Part shown: positions 9,801 through 20,153 of the stretch, in pieces | Layout: every line of letters begins with the position of its first letter | How positions within the stretch are numbered: position 1 is the first letter of the stretch | Source of the DNA: Hafnia psychrotolerans | Lineage (GTDB): Bacteria; Pseudomonadota; Gammaproteobacteria; Enterobacterales; Enterobacteriaceae | NCBI RefSeq assembly: GCF_014639435.1 | Contig: NZ_BMFZ01000006.1 | Span: forward strand, 1-64,000 | Reading direction: 5' to 3' | DNA length: 64,000 bases | Made by a program: the position numbers and the translations under genes | Notes under the pieces: generated by a model | The model's input: only the letters and a program-made list of their open reading frames with translations | Database searches by the model: none | What the model was told of the DNA's origin: nothing

Positions 9801-10219
9801 TAGCGGCTCAGACGACGCATACGTTCTGATGGCGTAATGATATCGGTAATGCGCACGCCGTATTTATCGGCGACCACGACGACTTCACCTTGCGCAATCA
9901 GATAACCGTTGATCAGGATATCCAGTGGTTCGCCCGCCAGTCCGTCCAGCGCCACCACGGAACCCTGGGACAGACGTAGCAGTTCTTTGATGGTCATTTT
10001 GGTACGACCGAGTTCGACGGTCAGCTTGACTGGAATATCGAGGATCATGTCGATATCTTGCAGACTTCCCGTGCCTTCCTGGGCACCCAACGCAGCGAAC
10101 ACACCGCTGGTAGAGGCTTTTTCACTGCCGCCTGCTGCTTGCTGTTCGTTAAACGCATCAGCCCATAAATCGTCAACGTTGTCTGATCCGCTGTCAGACG
10201 GTGTATTGGTGTCACTCAT
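9800..10219 (-). CDS. fliN: Flagellar motor switch protein FliN
   Basis: The 139-residue C-ring component binds FliM and the FliH export complex. Its C-terminal SpoA domain is nearly identical to E. coli FliN: DIPVKLTVELGRTKMTIKEL, then GEPLDILINGYLIAQGE and ITPSERMRRLSR. The start at 10219 (MSDTN) matches the family and overlaps the fliM 3' end by 8 bases. An upstream in-frame ATG at 10234 lies inside fliM and is not needed. Confidence 0.96.
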   Translation of the reverse strand: MSDTNTPSDSGSDNVDDLWADAFNEQQAAGGSEKASTSGVFAALGAQEGTGSLQDIDMILDIPVKLTVELGRTKMTIKELLRLSQGSVVALDGLAGEPLDILINGYLIAQGEVVVVADKYGVRITDIITPSERMRRLSR

Positions 10220-11228
10220 GGGACTGTTCCTCATCCAGGGAATTTAAAATTGGGTTAATCAAGTGTTCCACGCGCAGGGCATACTGATCGTTGAGAGTGC
10301 CATATTTACTGGTCAAAACCGGGACACCATCGACGTGCGCAATCAGACGATCCGGTTTTTCAATCGGTAGCACATCGCCAGGCTGTAGCTTAAGAATCTG
10401 CGACAGGCGTAGCGGGATATCGACGAAATTCGCCACCAACTCCAGTTGAGAATGCTTAACCTGATGCACCAGATTCTCACGCCACTGGCTCTCTTCATTA
10501 CGCGAGTTTTCTATTGGCGGGTTGGTCAGCAATTCGCGAATCGGCTCAATCATGCTGAACGGAATGCAGATGTTGAAATCACCGCTTAGTGCGCCGATCT
10601 CTACATGGAACGGGGTGGTGACCACGATATCGTTGGGTGAAGAGGTAATATTCGTGAACTTCACCTGTAACTCAGCACGCACATATTCCACGCTGAGTTT
10701 GTAGACGGCGCTCCATGCATCCTGATAGGCGTCGAGCGCCAGCGTCAGCATACGTTTGATCACCCGCTGTTCGGTATGGGTGAACTCACGGCCTTCCACT
10801 TTGGTCGGAAAACGGCCGTCGCCACCGAACAGGTTATCCACGGCGATAAACACCAGGCTGGGGGCAAACACGAACAGTGCCGAGCCACGCAGTGGTTTCA
10901 GGTGGATAACGTTAAGGTTGGTTGGCACCGGCAGGTTACGCGCAAAGTCATGATATGGCTGGATTTTAATCGGGCCGACGGTGATGTCTGGGCTGCGCCG
11001 TAACAGGTTGAAGAGCCCCATGCGGAAATGACGAGCAAAACGCTCGTTAATAATTTCCAGCGCCTGCAACCGCTCGCGAACCACGCGTCGCTGAGTGGTG
11101 GGGTCAAAAGGTTTTACACCATCGTCAGTTTTACCCGCAGTGGTGTTGACCTCCTGGACGCTGTCACTGTCGCTGTCACCGTTAAGCAACGCGTCAATTT
11201 CCGCCTGTGAAAGAATGCTGTCAGCCAT
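10212..11228 (-). CDS. fliM: Flagellar motor switch protein FliM
   Basis: The 338-residue switch protein begins with the CheY-P-binding peptide LSQAEIDALLNG (residues 5-16). The middle domain carries the GGXG-type motif seen as NLFGGDGRFPTKVEGREFT (about residues 131-149), and the C-terminal SpoA domain binds FliN. It forms the wall of the C-ring and transmits CheY signals to FliG. The length is close to E. coli FliM (334). It follows fliL by 7 bases. Confidence 0.97.
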   Translation of the reverse strand: MADSILSQAEIDALLNGDSDSDSVQEVNTTAGKTDDGVKPFDPTTQRRVVRERLQALEIINERFARHFRMGLFNLLRRSPDITVGPIKIQPYHDFARNLPVPTNLNVIHLKPLRGSALFVFAPSLVFIAVDNLFGGDGRFPTKVEGREFTHTEQRVIKRMLTLALDAYQDAWSAVYKLSVEYVRAELQVKFTNITSSPNDIVVTTPFHVEIGALSGDFNICIPFSMIEPIRELLTNPPIENSRNEESQWRENLVHQVKHSQLELVANFVDIPLRLSQILKLQPGDVLPIEKPDRLIAHVDGVPVLTSKYGTLNDQYALRVEHLINPILNSLDEEQSHE

Positions 11229-11235
11229 AATTTGA

Positions 11236-11730
11236 TTATCGCAGTATGAAAGCAGTGAAAAGCACGTCGTTGATCAGCAGATTAGGCTGACCTTTGACAA
11301 AAGGAGGACTCAGAACCTGTTTAATCTCGGCAATCAACTGCTGCTTGCCGTTTTCGCTGACTAAATCGGCGCTTTTCTGGCGTGACAGCAACATCAGCAA
11401 ACGGCTGCGGACTTCCGGCAGGTACTCACTCAGTGTGGCGCGGTTTTTCTCATCCGACAGTCGCAGGGTCAGGCCGATGTACAATACACGGTCAGGATTG
11501 TTATCTGCCGTTTGCAGATTCACCGTAAAGGTATCAAGCGCCAGAAAAATCGGTGGTGCGGGTGGCACCTCTTTCTTCACCTGCTCAGCCCCTGGGGCTG
11601 CCGACTGATTATGTAACATCCACCACGCATAACCCCCAGCGGCACAAGCGGCGAGGGTCACTAAAACCAGCAGGATAATCAGTATCGGGCGTTTACTTTT
11701 ACGCTTGGACGAAATAGCAGAGTCAGACAT
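11236..11730 (-). CDS. fliL: Flagellar basal-body-associated protein FliL
   Basis: The 164-residue single-pass inner-membrane protein has a basic N-terminus (KRKSKRP), a helix at about residues 17-38 and a periplasmic domain including DTFTVNLQ and [11 protein letters not shown]. FliL associates with the stator and supports torque, especially during swarming. It is the first gene of the fliLMNOPQR run; the 154-base gap to fliK could hold an internal promoter, though I could not define one. Confidence 0.93.
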   Translation of the reverse strand: MSDSAISSKRKSKRPILIILLVLVTLAACAAGGYAWWMLHNQSAAPGAEQVKKEVPPAPPIFLALDTFTVNLQTADNNPDRVLYIGLTLRLSDEKNRATLSEYLPEVRSRLLMLLSRQKSADLVSENGKQQLIAEIKQVLSPPFVKGQPNLLINDVLFTAFILR

Positions 11731-11884
11731 GGATAAGCGAAGTTCCTGTTATTTGGATAAGTCAGATATTTAATTTCTGTTTAGAATTATCCCGCGTATG
11801 CCGTCTTTCAATAGTCGGAATAGGCAGGATAAATGTGTCTACATCACGCCTTAACAATATTTGGGGTCACAAGAGCGCGATCCG

Positions 11885-13258
11885 TCAGGCAAAGATATCC
11901 ACGCCACTTTTCCCGTTAGCTAACTGCTGTAGCGAGGCAGGAACGGGCAAGGCATCGCTGGCAGACGCGCTGCTGATGCCGTTAAACGCGGCCCAGCTGG
12001 CGGCATTACCCTGCGATGAGCCCGATTGTTGGCCGGACTGCTGGAAAGCCTGTTGTTGTTGCTGTTGTTGTTGCCACTGCGAATTGTCGCTGCTGACGTT
12101 ACTTTGGCTAAGGTTGATGCCGCTGTCGGCAAGTGATGTACGCAACTGCGGCATCGCCGCTTCCAGTGCAGCACGCACGCCGCTATGGCCGGAGACAAAG
12201 TGCATCTGAGCCTGGCCATCTTCAATTTTCATTCTGATTTGAATCGAGCCTAAATCCTGCGGATTCAATCGCAGTTCAGCCGTCTGCAACCCCTGGCGAT
12301 TGAACATCATCACCTGCTGGCCTAACTGCTGCTGCCATTCCGGGGTGCCGAGCTGGGCGTTTAATTGTGGCACACTCGGCGCGTTTACCAGCGAGGTGGT
12401 GGTTGGCGTACTGGAAACGGTGGCTGAAGGCGCCGCCATGGCCGCGGTATTTACCTGGCTCAGCGTCTGTAACAGACTGCTGTTGTCGGCGCTTTTCTGT
12501 TGGCCATCCGGCTGCATGGCGGAGCTGGACGCTGCGGTCATCGCTGCCATTGCGTTGCTGAAATCAGACTCGTTGCTGGTTTTATTGGCCGTCGCCGGGC
12601 TCGGGCTGCTGGTGATGGATTTACTGTCCGTCACGGCAGTTTTGTGATCGGCGGTTTTATCCTCACCGGCCAACAGCGCTTTGGCATCGCCGCTCAGGCT
12701 TTGCAACAGCGTGGTTTTATCTTTGCCATCATCGACTTTAGGGGGCGAGGCGTTTTGCGCGGTAGCGGTGGCGGCAGTAGCGGCGACCGGTTGTGCCGCC
12801 AGCATAGCGAACAGTGCCTGGATAGGCAGAGTACTAGCATCTTCCGCCTTGGCATCACGGGCTTCATCTTTGTCACCAGTGATGAGATTTTTAAGCGCGC
12901 TCAGGTCGGCGGTTTTCAGGCTACTCGCCGGTAAGCTCTGAATCGCGGTCATGACCTGTTTAAGCTGGGTCTGGTCGAGCTGCGAAAGCGTGCCTGTTTT
13001 TGCTCCGGCATTGACTGCCTGTGCCAGGGCGTGGTTGTCAACGCCCTGATCCTTACCACGCAACGGTTTCGTCAATGATCCGCCAGACAGAACGGGCTTA
13101 GCTTCCAGCTGGGCCTCCAACTGGGTCGCGAAATCCCCGGTTGCCGTACTGGCATCAGCATCGGTCATCGCGCTGTCGTCGGTGGCCGTGATTGTTTTGC
13201 TGCCGGTGGCTACGATTTTAGCTGGCGTCACGGCAGCGGGCACAATATTCATATTCAT
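11885..13258 (-). CDS. fliK: Flagellar hook-length control protein FliK
   Basis: At 457 residues this is the secreted molecular ruler that sets hook length and switches export specificity through FlhB. The N-terminal two thirds is low complexity, rich in Ala, Ser, Thr and Lys. The globular C-terminal domain (about residues 300-390) holds WQQQLGQQVMMFNRQGLQ and AELRLNPQDLGSIQIRMKI. A glutamine run follows at about residue 400. It is somewhat longer than E. coli FliK (375), as is common in this variable protein. The start shares one base with the fliJ stop. Confidence 0.93.
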   Translation of the reverse strand: MNMNIVPAAVTPAKIVATGSKTITATDDSAMTDADASTATGDFATQLEAQLEAKPVLSGGSLTKPLRGKDQGVDNHALAQAVNAGAKTGTLSQLDQTQLKQVMTAIQSLPASSLKTADLSALKNLITGDKDEARDAKAEDASTLPIQALFAMLAAQPVAATAATATAQNASPPKVDDGKDKTTLLQSLSGDAKALLAGEDKTADHKTAVTDSKSITSSPSPATANKTSNESDFSNAMAAMTAASSSAMQPDGQQKSADNSSLLQTLSQVNTAAMAAPSATVSSTPTTTSLVNAPSVPQLNAQLGTPEWQQQLGQQVMMFNRQGLQTAELRLNPQDLGSIQIRMKIEDGQAQMHFVSGHSGVRAALEAAMPQLRTSLADSGINLSQSNVSSDNSQWQQQQQQQQAFQQSGQQSGSSQGNAASWAAFNGISSASASDALPVPASLQQLANGKSGVDIFA

Positions 13259-13701
13259 CAGTGTTTTTTCCTGTGTGTGCCGCGCTGGGCGAACTCATCT
13301 GTCTGTTTCTGATCCATACGATTTTCATGCTGACGTTGTTTCTCGCTGGCACGGCTTTGCAGGGTCTGATAAGCGTTTAATCGCTGCTGTTTTTCCTGCC
13401 ATTGGTTGACGGCGGCATCCAGTCGCTGGTTCCATTGCAGTAGTTGCTTGCGATGCTGATCGATAGCCACTTCCAGCGTAGTAATAAACTGTTGGTAATT
13501 CTGCCAGGTGTTGGCCGCGATCCCGGCGGCCATCGTGGTATTGAGCTTCTGCCGGTACTCATTCTGGTAATTGAGTAACATTGACAGCTGTTCTTGTGCC
13601 TGATTGTGTGACTTTCTGGTCTGACCCAGATGGCTGGTGGCCTGATCCAGCGCTTTCTGTGCCAAAGAGCAGAGAGTAATCAATGGGGAAGAACTTTCCA
13701 T
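13258..13701 (-). CDS. fliJ: Flagellar export chaperone-like protein FliJ
   Basis: The 147-residue protein is predicted almost wholly coiled coil. It contains AQEQLSMLLNYQNEYRQKLN and ends with ENRMDQKQTDEFAQR, as in E. coli FliJ. It acts as the central stalk of the FliI hexamer, coupling ATP hydrolysis and proton motive force to export through FlhA. It lies between fliI (17-base gap) and fliK (1-base overlap). Confidence 0.94.
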   Translation of the reverse strand: MESSSPLITLCSLAQKALDQATSHLGQTRKSHNQAQEQLSMLLNYQNEYRQKLNTTMAAGIAANTWQNYQQFITTLEVAIDQHRKQLLQWNQRLDAAVNQWQEKQQRLNAYQTLQSRASEKQRQHENRMDQKQTDEFAQRGTHRKKH

Positions 13702-13718
13702 GAGACCTCCTTAAAGGA

Positions 13719-15083
13719 TTAACCCGGTAACAGCATTCTTAGTTGCAGGCAGGCATCTTCATACGAGCTGCGTTCCATGATGTCCTGCTGTAAAAAATCT
13801 TCGATTTGTGGGTAGAGCCGGATAGCGCGGTCAAGCAGCGGATCACTGCCTGCGGCGTAGGCACCCACGCTGACCAGATCGCGGTTGCGCTGATAGCTGG
13901 ACAACAGTTGTTTGAAATCACGTACACGGCTGTATTGGGCATCGTCGATGAGCGATGTCATGGCACGGCTGATGGAGGCTTCGATATCAATGGCCGGATA
14001 ATGACCGGACTCAGCCAGACGGCGCGACAGCACCACATGACCATCAAGGATGGCGCGCGCGGAGTCGGCAATCGGATCTTGCTGGTCATCCCCTTCGGTC
14101 AGTACGGTATAAAACGCGGTGATCGAACCGCCGCCGCTGATGCCGTTACCCGCTCGTTCAACCAGGGCAGGTAGCTTGGCGAACACGGAAGGTGGATAGC
14201 CTTTGGTTGCTGGCGGTTCGCCGATGGCCAGGGCAATTTCACGCTGGGCCATGGCATAGCGGGTTAGGGAGTCCATGATCAGCAATACGTGCTGACCTCG
14301 GTCGCGGAAGTCTTCGGCAATGCGTGTGGCATAAGCCGCGCCTTGCATACGCAGTAATGGCGAGACGTCCGCCGGTGCGGCGATCACCACCGCGCGTGCG
14401 CGGCCCTCGTCGCCGAGAATATTTTCGATGAAATCTTTTACTTCGCGGCCACGTTCACCGATCAGGCCAACGACAATGATGTCAGCCTGGGTATAACGCG
14501 CCATCATGCCGAGCAGCACCGATTTACCCACGCCAGAACCGGCGAACAGTCCCATACGCTGACCGCGACCGACGGTTAGCAGCGCATTGATAGCGCGTAC
14601 GCCGACGTCGAGAACGTCAGTAATTGGCGTGCGTTGCAGGGGATTGAAGGGCGGCGTGATAAGTGCGGCCCGATATCCCGTATCTGGCGATGGCAGGCCG
14701 TCTAGCGGTTTGGCACTGCCATCCAGCACGCGGCCCAGCAACTGCGGGCCGAGCGGCAACTGTTTGCTGGCGGTATGGCCTTCCGGCGAGATGCGCGCAT
14801 AAACGCGGGCGCCGGGCAGGACGCCTTCGACCTCTTCCAGCGGCATCAAAAATAGATGCTGGCCGTTAAAACCCACCACTTCGCTCTCGACTTCCTGCAC
14901 TTTGTCACCGTCATGCCGTTCAATTAAGCAGGTGGCTCCCAACGGTAATTGCAGGCCGGTGGCTTCGAGAACCAGGCCGGTGGCGCGGGTCAGCCGACCA
15001 TAACGTCGCAGCGCAGGCGTACGCTCCATACGCTTTTCGGCGTCGTCGAGTGTTTTGAGCAGGCGGGTAAGGCGGGCGGTCAT
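13719..15083 (-). CDS. fliI: Flagellum-specific ATPase FliI
   Basis: The 454-residue cytoplasmic export ATPase is homologous to F1-ATPase beta subunits. The Walker A motif GSGVGKS is at residues 182-188, followed by [20 protein letters not shown] and the [13 protein letters not shown] region. The start at 15083 (MTARLTR) matches E. coli FliI and overlaps the fliH stop by 4 bases; an ORF start ten codons upstream lies inside fliH. With FliH and FliJ it delivers substrates to the gate. Confidence 0.97.
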   Translation of the reverse strand: MTARLTRLLKTLDDAEKRMERTPALRRYGRLTRATGLVLEATGLQLPLGATCLIERHDGDKVQEVESEVVGFNGQHLFLMPLEEVEGVLPGARVYARISPEGHTASKQLPLGPQLLGRVLDGSAKPLDGLPSPDTGYRAALITPPFNPLQRTPITDVLDVGVRAINALLTVGRGQRMGLFAGSGVGKSVLLGMMARYTQADIIVVGLIGERGREVKDFIENILGDEGRARAVVIAAPADVSPLLRMQGAAYATRIAEDFRDRGQHVLLIMDSLTRYAMAQREIALAIGEPPATKGYPPSVFAKLPALVERAGNGISGGGSITAFYTVLTEGDDQQDPIADSARAILDGHVVLSRRLAESGHYPAIDIEASISRAMTSLIDDAQYSRVRDFKQLLSSYQRNRDLVSVGAYAAGSDPLLDRAIRLYPQIEDFLQQDIMERSSYEDACLQLRMLLPG

Positions 15084-15856
15084 AACAGTGTACCTGGTGC
15101 AGCAAGGCGACACAGTTCATGCCAGCGTGTGGCGAGCGAAGCATCCATGTCGCCATCTTCTGCGCTGACTTTGCAACCGCCTGCATGGATCTGACTGTCC
15201 GCCAGCAGACGCCAGCCGTGCAGGCTTAACGTCACACCAAGCTGCTGTTCAACCCGTTCGAAGTCGGCCGGATTAACCCGCAGTTGTGGTTTGCCTTTAA
15301 ACATGGGTTCCTGTTGAATTAACTGCTGAATTTGATTGAGTAGGGCGGAACCGTCGCAAATAGGTGGCTGTCCCAGGACCTGTTTGGCAGCGGTCAACGC
15401 CATTTGCATCAGACGTGACGCGATCACGCTGTCCAGCGCATCCAGCGTTTGCTGAAACTCGGTCACCATATGCTGCCAGTGCTCGGTAAGAACGGCTTGT
15501 TGCTGCTGCGCTTCTTGCACGCCTTGTAACTGTCCTGCTTCCTGACCGGCCTGAAAACCCGCCTGATAACCCTGCTGCTGACCTGCGTCATAACCTTGCT
15601 GATGGCCCTGCTGCTGAGCCTGCATTTGCAGGCGTTGCAACTCACTTTGATCGACCTGGACCTGCGTCAGCATTTCAGCGTTTTCAGGTTCATCTTCGGC
15701 GAACAGCGGTTCTATCGGCGTCTGATAAGAAGGGGTATTCAGGTCGTTGAGTTTCCACGCCTTCCACGGCAGCGCATTGAGTTTCTCCGCCTTCTTCTCC
15801 TCGGTGCTTTTTTTCGGCTCTACCGGTTTATCTTGTGGTGTCAGGTCATCAGACAT
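15080..15856 (-). CDS. fliH: Flagellar export regulator FliH
   Basis: The 258-residue protein dimerises and binds FliI and FliN. After [13 protein letters not shown] (residues 27-39) comes a glutamine- and glycine-rich helix with GxxxG-type repeats ([20 protein letters not shown], about residues 97-116), typical of FliH. A V-ATPase E-subunit-like C-terminal domain follows. The start at 15856 (MSDDL) overlaps the fliG stop by 8 bases. Confidence 0.94.
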   Translation of the reverse strand: MSDDLTPQDKPVEPKKSTEEKKAEKLNALPWKAWKLNDLNTPSYQTPIEPLFAEDEPENAEMLTQVQVDQSELQRLQMQAQQQGHQQGYDAGQQQGYQAGFQAGQEAGQLQGVQEAQQQQAVLTEHWQHMVTEFQQTLDALDSVIASRLMQMALTAAKQVLGQPPICDGSALLNQIQQLIQQEPMFKGKPQLRVNPADFERVEQQLGVTLSLHGWRLLADSQIHAGGCKVSAEDGDMDASLATRWHELCRLAAPGTLL

Positions 15857-16841
15857 AGGAATCCTCGCCTCCGCCAATCATCATCTCGCCAGACTCGGCC
15901 AGACGACGTACCGTTTGCAGGATGGCTTTCTGTTCGTTTTCCACCAGAGACATGCGCATTGGGCCACGGTTGGCCAGATCGTCGCGCAGTATATCGGCGG
16001 CACGTTGGGACATGTTGCGCAGGAACTTGTCACGCAGCGGCGCGTCGGCACCTTTCAGTGCAATAAGCAGTGCTTCGCCTTCGATCTCCTGCAACAACCG
16101 CTGGATACTGCGGTCGTCGACATTGACCAGGTTTTCGAACAGGAACATTTCGTCGATGATTTTTTGTGCCAGTTCGCCGTCGTAACCGCGCATGGCTTCG
16201 ATAACCGCCTCTTCCTGTTGAGATTTCATCAGGTTGATAATTTCCGCTGCAGTACGAACACCGCCCATCTTCGCCCGCTTGAGATTCTGGCCGTCGAGAA
16301 GGTTGTTGAGCACTTCGGTGAGTTCCGCCAGCGCCGCTGGCTGCACGCCACCAAAGGTCGCGATACGTAGCATCACGTCGTTACGTTGACGTTCGTCAAA
16401 CAGTGCCAGGATGTCGGCGGCCTGACCGCGTTTAAGGTGAACGAGAATTGTGGCGATGATCTGCGGATGCTCGTCGCGGATAAGATCGGCCGCAATCTGC
16501 GGTTCCATAAAGTTGAGCGTTTCCATACCGCTGGTGGTTTCGCGCGATTCGAGAATATCTTCCAGCAGGCTGGCGGCACGCTCTTCGCCGAGCGCTTTGG
16601 TTAGCACCGAACGCAGGTACTCGCTGGTGTTCACGCTGAGCGCTGCGTACTGTTCGGAGTCCTCCTCAAACTCGGTAAGCACTTCGCTCAGCTGTTTATT
16701 GGAGATTTGATGGATGTTGGCCATCGCGCCGCTGATTTGCTGAACTTCGCGCGGGCTCAGATGTTTAAACACCTCCACCGCGCGGTCTTCGCCCAGCGTG
16801 ACCATCAGGATGGCGCTTTTTTCAGTTCCAGTCATAGTCAT
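15849..16841 (-). CDS. fliG: Flagellar motor switch protein FliG
   Basis: The 330-residue switch protein couples the MS-ring to the stators. The N-terminal domain binds Fli[14 protein letters not shown] is the EHPQ motif of the middle domain. The C-terminal domain carries the torque helix with charged residues, seen as [20 protein letters not shown]. The start at 16841 overlaps the fliF stop by 4 bases; a second ATG two codons later is equally possible. Confidence 0.97.
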   Translation of the reverse strand: MTMTGTEKSAILMVTLGEDRAVEVFKHLSPREVQQISGAMANIHQISNKQLSEVLTEFEEDSEQYAALSVNTSEYLRSVLTKALGEERAASLLEDILESRETTSGMETLNFMEPQIAADLIRDEHPQIIATILVHLKRGQAADILALFDERQRNDVMLRIATFGGVQPAALAELTEVLNNLLDGQNLKRAKMGGVRTAAEIINLMKSQQEEAVIEAMRGYDGELAQKIIDEMFLFENLVNVDDRSIQRLLQEIEGEALLIALKGADAPLRDKFLRNMSQRAADILRDDLANRGPMRMSLVENEQKAILQTVRRLAESGEMMIGGGEDSYV

Positions 16842-18559
16842 GATTGTTCGTTACTCATCCATTGGCGGATAACCAGGGCGACGATGCGCGGATCTTGATC
16901 CGTCAGTTCCTGGACACGTTGGGTCTGTACTTCGACACTGACACGTTGTTGTGAACGCTTACGTTTGACCAGCTCATCGTTGGAGAGTTTGACGCTCGTG
17001 CCACCATCCGACGGTGGAGCGGAAGCGGAAATATTGGCCGCGGCCGTCGCTTCGCGCTCAGTTTGTTGTTTCTGCAACAGTGGGCGAACCATTTTGCGCC
17101 ACAATATCCAGGCGACGATCAGCACCAGCAACCAGCGGCCTGCATTGATCAATAGATCGAAGAAGGCTGGCGATTTCCAGAATGGCTGGGCGGTGGTGTC
17201 ATCCATATTTTCATTAAATGGTGTGTTCACTACGTTCAGCGTGTCACCACGGTCTGCGGAGAAGCCCATCGCTTCGCGCACCAGCGCATCAACCTGCTTC
17301 AGTTGCTCATCGGTCAGTGGTTTGGATTTACCGTCCGCGCCAGTCTGATAGTTGACAACCACGGCTGCCGACAGCCGTTGCACGGCACCGGCGCTGTGCT
17401 GGGTATGCGTAATGGTGCGATCAAGCTCATAGTTGGTGGTTTCATCGTGACGGTTGCTGCTCGGACCATTTGAGGCGGTAGTCCGGTTGGTCGCATTATT
17501 CTGCGCATTCGCTGGCTGATTAGCATTCGCTGCCGCATTCGGATTGTTAACGTTGGTCGCCGGATTGGTAATAGGTGCGGTGGCCGGTGCGCTTGGCTGA
17601 TTGCTCAGTGCGCCCGGTACGCCGCCAATACCTGAACCCCCGATTTGGTCGCTGGTACTCAGTTGACGTGAACGTACAGCCGCTTTGTCAGGTGAACCAT
17701 TGGGTTGGTAATTCTCATCCGTCTGTTCGCGGACGGCGTAGTCGATCTGCGCGGTGATCTGCGCGTGAACATTACCGTTACCGACCACCGGCTGAAGGAT
17801 AGATTCGATACGGCGCTGCAGGCGACCTTCGACTTCGTTGGCATATTTCAGTTGTGAAGCGTTCAGATCACGCCCGTTGTTGTCGGACTGAGTCAGCAGG
17901 TGACCGCTTTGATCGACCACCGTTACGTTGGCCGGTGGTAGCCCTGATACGCTGCTCGATACCATATAAACGATGGCATTGATCTGACCGTCATCAAGTG
18001 CGCGACCGGATTGCAACATCAAGGTAACGGAAGCTGATGGGTTTTTCTGTTCACGGACAAACAGCGAAGGTTTAGGGATAGCCAGATGGACACGGGCGCT
18101 TTGCACCGGCCCCAGGGTTTCGATCGTGCGTGAGAGTTCACCTTCGAGTGCACGCTGGTAGTTAATCTGTTCGCTGAATTGACTGATGCCGAATTTTTCC
18201 TGGTCCATCAGCTCAAAACCTACCGCACCGCCTTTGGGCAGACCGGCAGATGCCAGTTTAAGACGTGTTTCATAGACCTTATCGGCAGGGATCAGTATTG
18301 CGCCACCGTTATCAGAGAACTGATAGGGGATATTCATGGTGGTCAACTGGGTGACAATGGCGCCACCATCTTTATCACTAAGATTGCTGAACAACACTCG
18401 ATAGGTGGGGGTCTTGGCCCACAACATCATGACGACGACAATCGCCACAGCAGCCGCAGCGGCAATAGCGAGAGGGATTTTTGGGTTAGCCCGCAGTCGA
18501 TTGATAAACGCCATTACTCCGTTTGCAGGAGTGTCAGCGCCGGCTATTGCGGAACTCAT
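16838..18559 (-). CDS. fliF: Flagellar MS-ring protein FliF
   Basis: The 573-residue protein forms the inner-membrane MS-ring on which the basal body is built. Transmembrane helices lie at about residues 29-49 and 458-478. The periplasmic ring-building part contains [20 protein letters not shown] and [19 protein letters not shown] low-complexity Asn/Ala/Pro stretch lies at about residues 325-375. The C-terminal RQWMSNEQS binds FliG. It is the first gene of the minus-strand fliFGHIJK operon. Confidence 0.97.
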   Translation of the reverse strand: MSSAIAGADTPANGVMAFINRLRANPKIPLAIAAAAAVAIVVVMMLWAKTPTYRVLFSNLSDKDGGAIVTQLTTMNIPYQFSDNGGAILIPADKVYETRLKLASAGLPKGGAVGFELMDQEKFGISQFSEQINYQRALEGELSRTIETLGPVQSARVHLAIPKPSLFVREQKNPSASVTLMLQSGRALDDGQINAIVYMVSSSVSGLPPANVTVVDQSGHLLTQSDNNGRDLNASQLKYANEVEGRLQRRIESILQPVVGNGNVHAQITAQIDYAVREQTDENYQPNGSPDKAAVRSRQLSTSDQIGGSGIGGVPGALSNQPSAPATAPITNPATNVNNPNAAANANQPANAQNNATNRTTASNGPSSNRHDETTNYELDRTITHTQHSAGAVQRLSAAVVVNYQTGADGKSKPLTDEQLKQVDALVREAMGFSADRGDTLNVVNTPFNENMDDTTAQPFWKSPAFFDLLINAGRWLLVLIVAWILWRKMVRPLLQKQQTEREATAAANISASAPPSDGGTSVKLSNDELVKRKRSQQRVSVEVQTQRVQELTDQDPRIVALVIRQWMSNEQS

Positions 18560-18904
18560 AGCAAATCTCCGTTTAGCCGTTGAACGGTGATATTGGTGTT
18601 GTGTCGTAACCGATCGTGTCGTAACAAAACGGACTCCCAGATGCGCAAACCTGTCGGGTTGACCTCAACAGGCGTTAAATTTTTTATCGTTCCTCATCAG
18701 GCAACACAAGAGGAACCTGATTTTTCAGGTAAGCCATTATTTGCCTCCTTATGCAAAGTTAATGGGTCGATAAGCCATGTTTTTTACGGTCAATTAGCGC
18801 GTTTAGGCGAAATCCTATGTGGTAGGGTGACGTCCTATGGTTCACATCCGCATCCTATTTCAGGTTTCGACCAGATTGTTACAGCAGTTAAAACTGAGGA
18901 ATTT
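18560..18904. promoter_or_regulatory. Divergent fliF/fliE control region
   Basis: These 345 bases separate divergent fliF and fliE, where FlhDC-activated class 2 promoters are expected in enterobacteria. A 10-bp direct repeat, GTGTCGTAAC, occurs at 18601-18610 and 18616-18625. I could not assign FlhD2C2 boxes confidently. The stretch is open in the fliE frame but has no coding character. Confidence 0.45.
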
Positions 18905-19219
18905 ATGGCAATTCAAGGCATTGAGAGTGTTTTGCAGCAATTACAGGCCACGGCGTTGCAGGCCGGCATGAAACAACCGGTCGAACCGTTACAGGAAGCT
19001 GGCTTTGCCAGTGAAATGAAGGCGGCATTAGGCAAGATCAGTGAGACGCAAAACACCGCCAAATTACAAGCAGAAAAATTTGAACTGGGCGTGCCGGGTG
19101 TCGGCCTCAATGATGTGATGGTCGATATGCAAAAATCCAGCATCTCGCTGCAACTGGGTATCCAGGTGAGAAACAAGCTGGTGGCGGCGTATCAAGATGT
19201 GATGAATATGCAGGTGTAG
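18905..19219 (+). CDS. fliE: Flagellar hook-basal body complex protein FliE
   Basis: The 104-residue protein links the MS-ring to the rod and is among the first exported proteins. It is entirely helical in prediction and has the family C-terminus [20 protein letters not shown] followed by [15 protein letters not shown]. The length matches E. coli FliE (104). The start at 18905 follows a GAGGAATTT site. The longer upstream open frame was rejected. Confidence 0.96.
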   Translation: MAIQGIESVLQQLQATALQAGMKQPVEPLQEAGFASEMKAALGKISETQNTAKLQAEKFELGVPGVGLNDVMVDMQKSSISLQLGIQVRNKLVAAYQDVMNMQV

Positions 19220-19224
19220 GGGAT

Positions 19225-19425
19225 TTACTCCGGCATCAGGGTATTAAAATCTTCTGAATAAAGGGCTTTGCACTCGGCGATAAATTCCGGGTAACCCAAT
19301 TCTGAGGTTTGTACCTCGCGGCCCAGTCGGGATTCTAAATCGGCATGAAACCACTCAAACTCACCGTGCAAAATGCCGGTAAAGCCGGTGAGGATCACAC
19401 ACTGTTGCTGAGTTAGCTTAATCAT
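19225..19425 (-). CDS. Small hypothetical protein, DUF7736-like
   Basis: This 66-residue acidic protein begins MIKLTQQQCVILTGFTGIL and continues with LGREVQTSELGYPEFI. The layout (LTxxQ, TG, 'LGRxVxTxEL') recalls small phage-associated proteins of the DUF7736 type; this is from memory. It has a good ribosome site (AAAGGAAA) before the ATG and converges on fliE with a 5-base gap. The function is unknown. Confidence 0.55.
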   Translation of the reverse strand: MIKLTQQQCVILTGFTGILHGEFEWFHADLESRLGREVQTSELGYPEFIAECKALYSEDFNTLMPE

Positions 19426-19511
19426 GGGGTTTCCTTTTAGCCTTGTAATGCGTATGGATTAGAAGTGTTCTATCCTCTTATTAATCATCCCGAAAAATAA
19501 GGAAACATAGA

Positions 19512-19781
19512 ATGAATGAGGATATTTTCGTACAGGCGCCGTTACCCATGCTAACCCGTTTTCAGGTCGGTGATAAAGTGAAGCTGCTGACTTTTCCCGT
19601 TGGCGTCGAACCGGCAAGCTATCAGTTAGAGGTCACCATCAGTCGCATCATGGATGGCGAATTCGAAGGGGAGATCGTCCGCGTTTCACCATTAGGACGG
19701 ACCTCATCCACTCACCGGCATTTTGAGGTTGGCGGTTTCGTTGAATTCCGCGGTGCCAACATTCAGGGCATGGCCAGCTGA
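19512..19781 (+). CDS. Hypothetical protein, 89 residues
   Basis: I do not recognise a family. The product is soluble, starts at an ATG after AAGGAAACATAG and contains FQVGDKVKLLTFP near residue 17 and a C-terminal RHFEVGGFVEFRG. The spacing of hydrophobic and charged residues suggests a small beta-barrel fold (SH3/KOW-like), an inference from pattern only. It lies between the minus-strand 66-residue gene and another small unknown gene on the same strand. Confidence 0.6.
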   Translation: MNEDIFVQAPLPMLTRFQVGDKVKLLTFPVGVEPASYQLEVTISRIMDGEFEGEIVRVSPLGRTSSTHRHFEVGGFVEFRGANIQGMAS

Positions 19782-19863
19782 ATTTCCAGTATTCTGCAAA
19801 AACCAACCCCGCAACTGGCAGGGTTATTTTTTTATTGCTTTCACTGTTGCAGGGATAAACGAC

Positions 19864-20121
19864 ATGACGGAACGTGACGACATGGTAGAACTGGTTATGT
19901 CAGTCAATAATCAGTTGCAAGAGACGACCCTGCAGGGCGTGGTTCTACGCAATTTGTTAGTGGTCATGTGCAATAGCCTCAGTGTGGAACAACGCACGCG
20001 CATTAAACAGCAAATGAGGCAAATTCACCATGTGCCTGATAACCTGGATAATCCAAGTGACAAAGAGATGCTCGTTAAGACGCGCCACAACGTTGAGATC
20101 ATTCTTGACATGATTCGTTAG
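19864..20121 (+). CDS. Hypothetical helical protein, 85 residues
   Basis: The ATG at 19864 follows AGGGATAAACGAC, a plausible ribosome site. The product begins MTERDDMVELVMSVNNQLQ, looks helical and hydrophilic with a conserved-looking LRNLLVVMCNSLS segment, and has no signal peptide. I cannot name a family. It lies 82 bases after the 89-residue gene and could be co-transcribed with it. Confidence 0.6.
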   Translation: MTERDDMVELVMSVNNQLQETTLQGVVLRNLLVVMCNSLSVEQRTRIKQQMRQIHHVPDNLDNPSDKEMLVKTRHNVEIILDMIR

Positions 20122-20153
20122 CCTTGTTGCGGCCCGCCATGATGTTTTCCTGA

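Noticed and set aside
12300-12934. Plus-strand ORFs of 115 and 144 residues opposite fliK
   Set aside because: They arise from the GC-rich, repetitive fliK sequence read antisense and have no recognisable features or ribosome sites.
18601-18625. Direct repeat GTGTCGTAAC as a regulator site
   Set aside because: Two copies 15 bases apart could be chance and do not match the FlhD2C2 consensus as I know it.
18587-18904. 106-codon in-frame N-terminal extension of fliE
   Set aside because: FliE is normally 104 residues starting MAIQ; the extension has no domain and covers the expected divergent promoter region.
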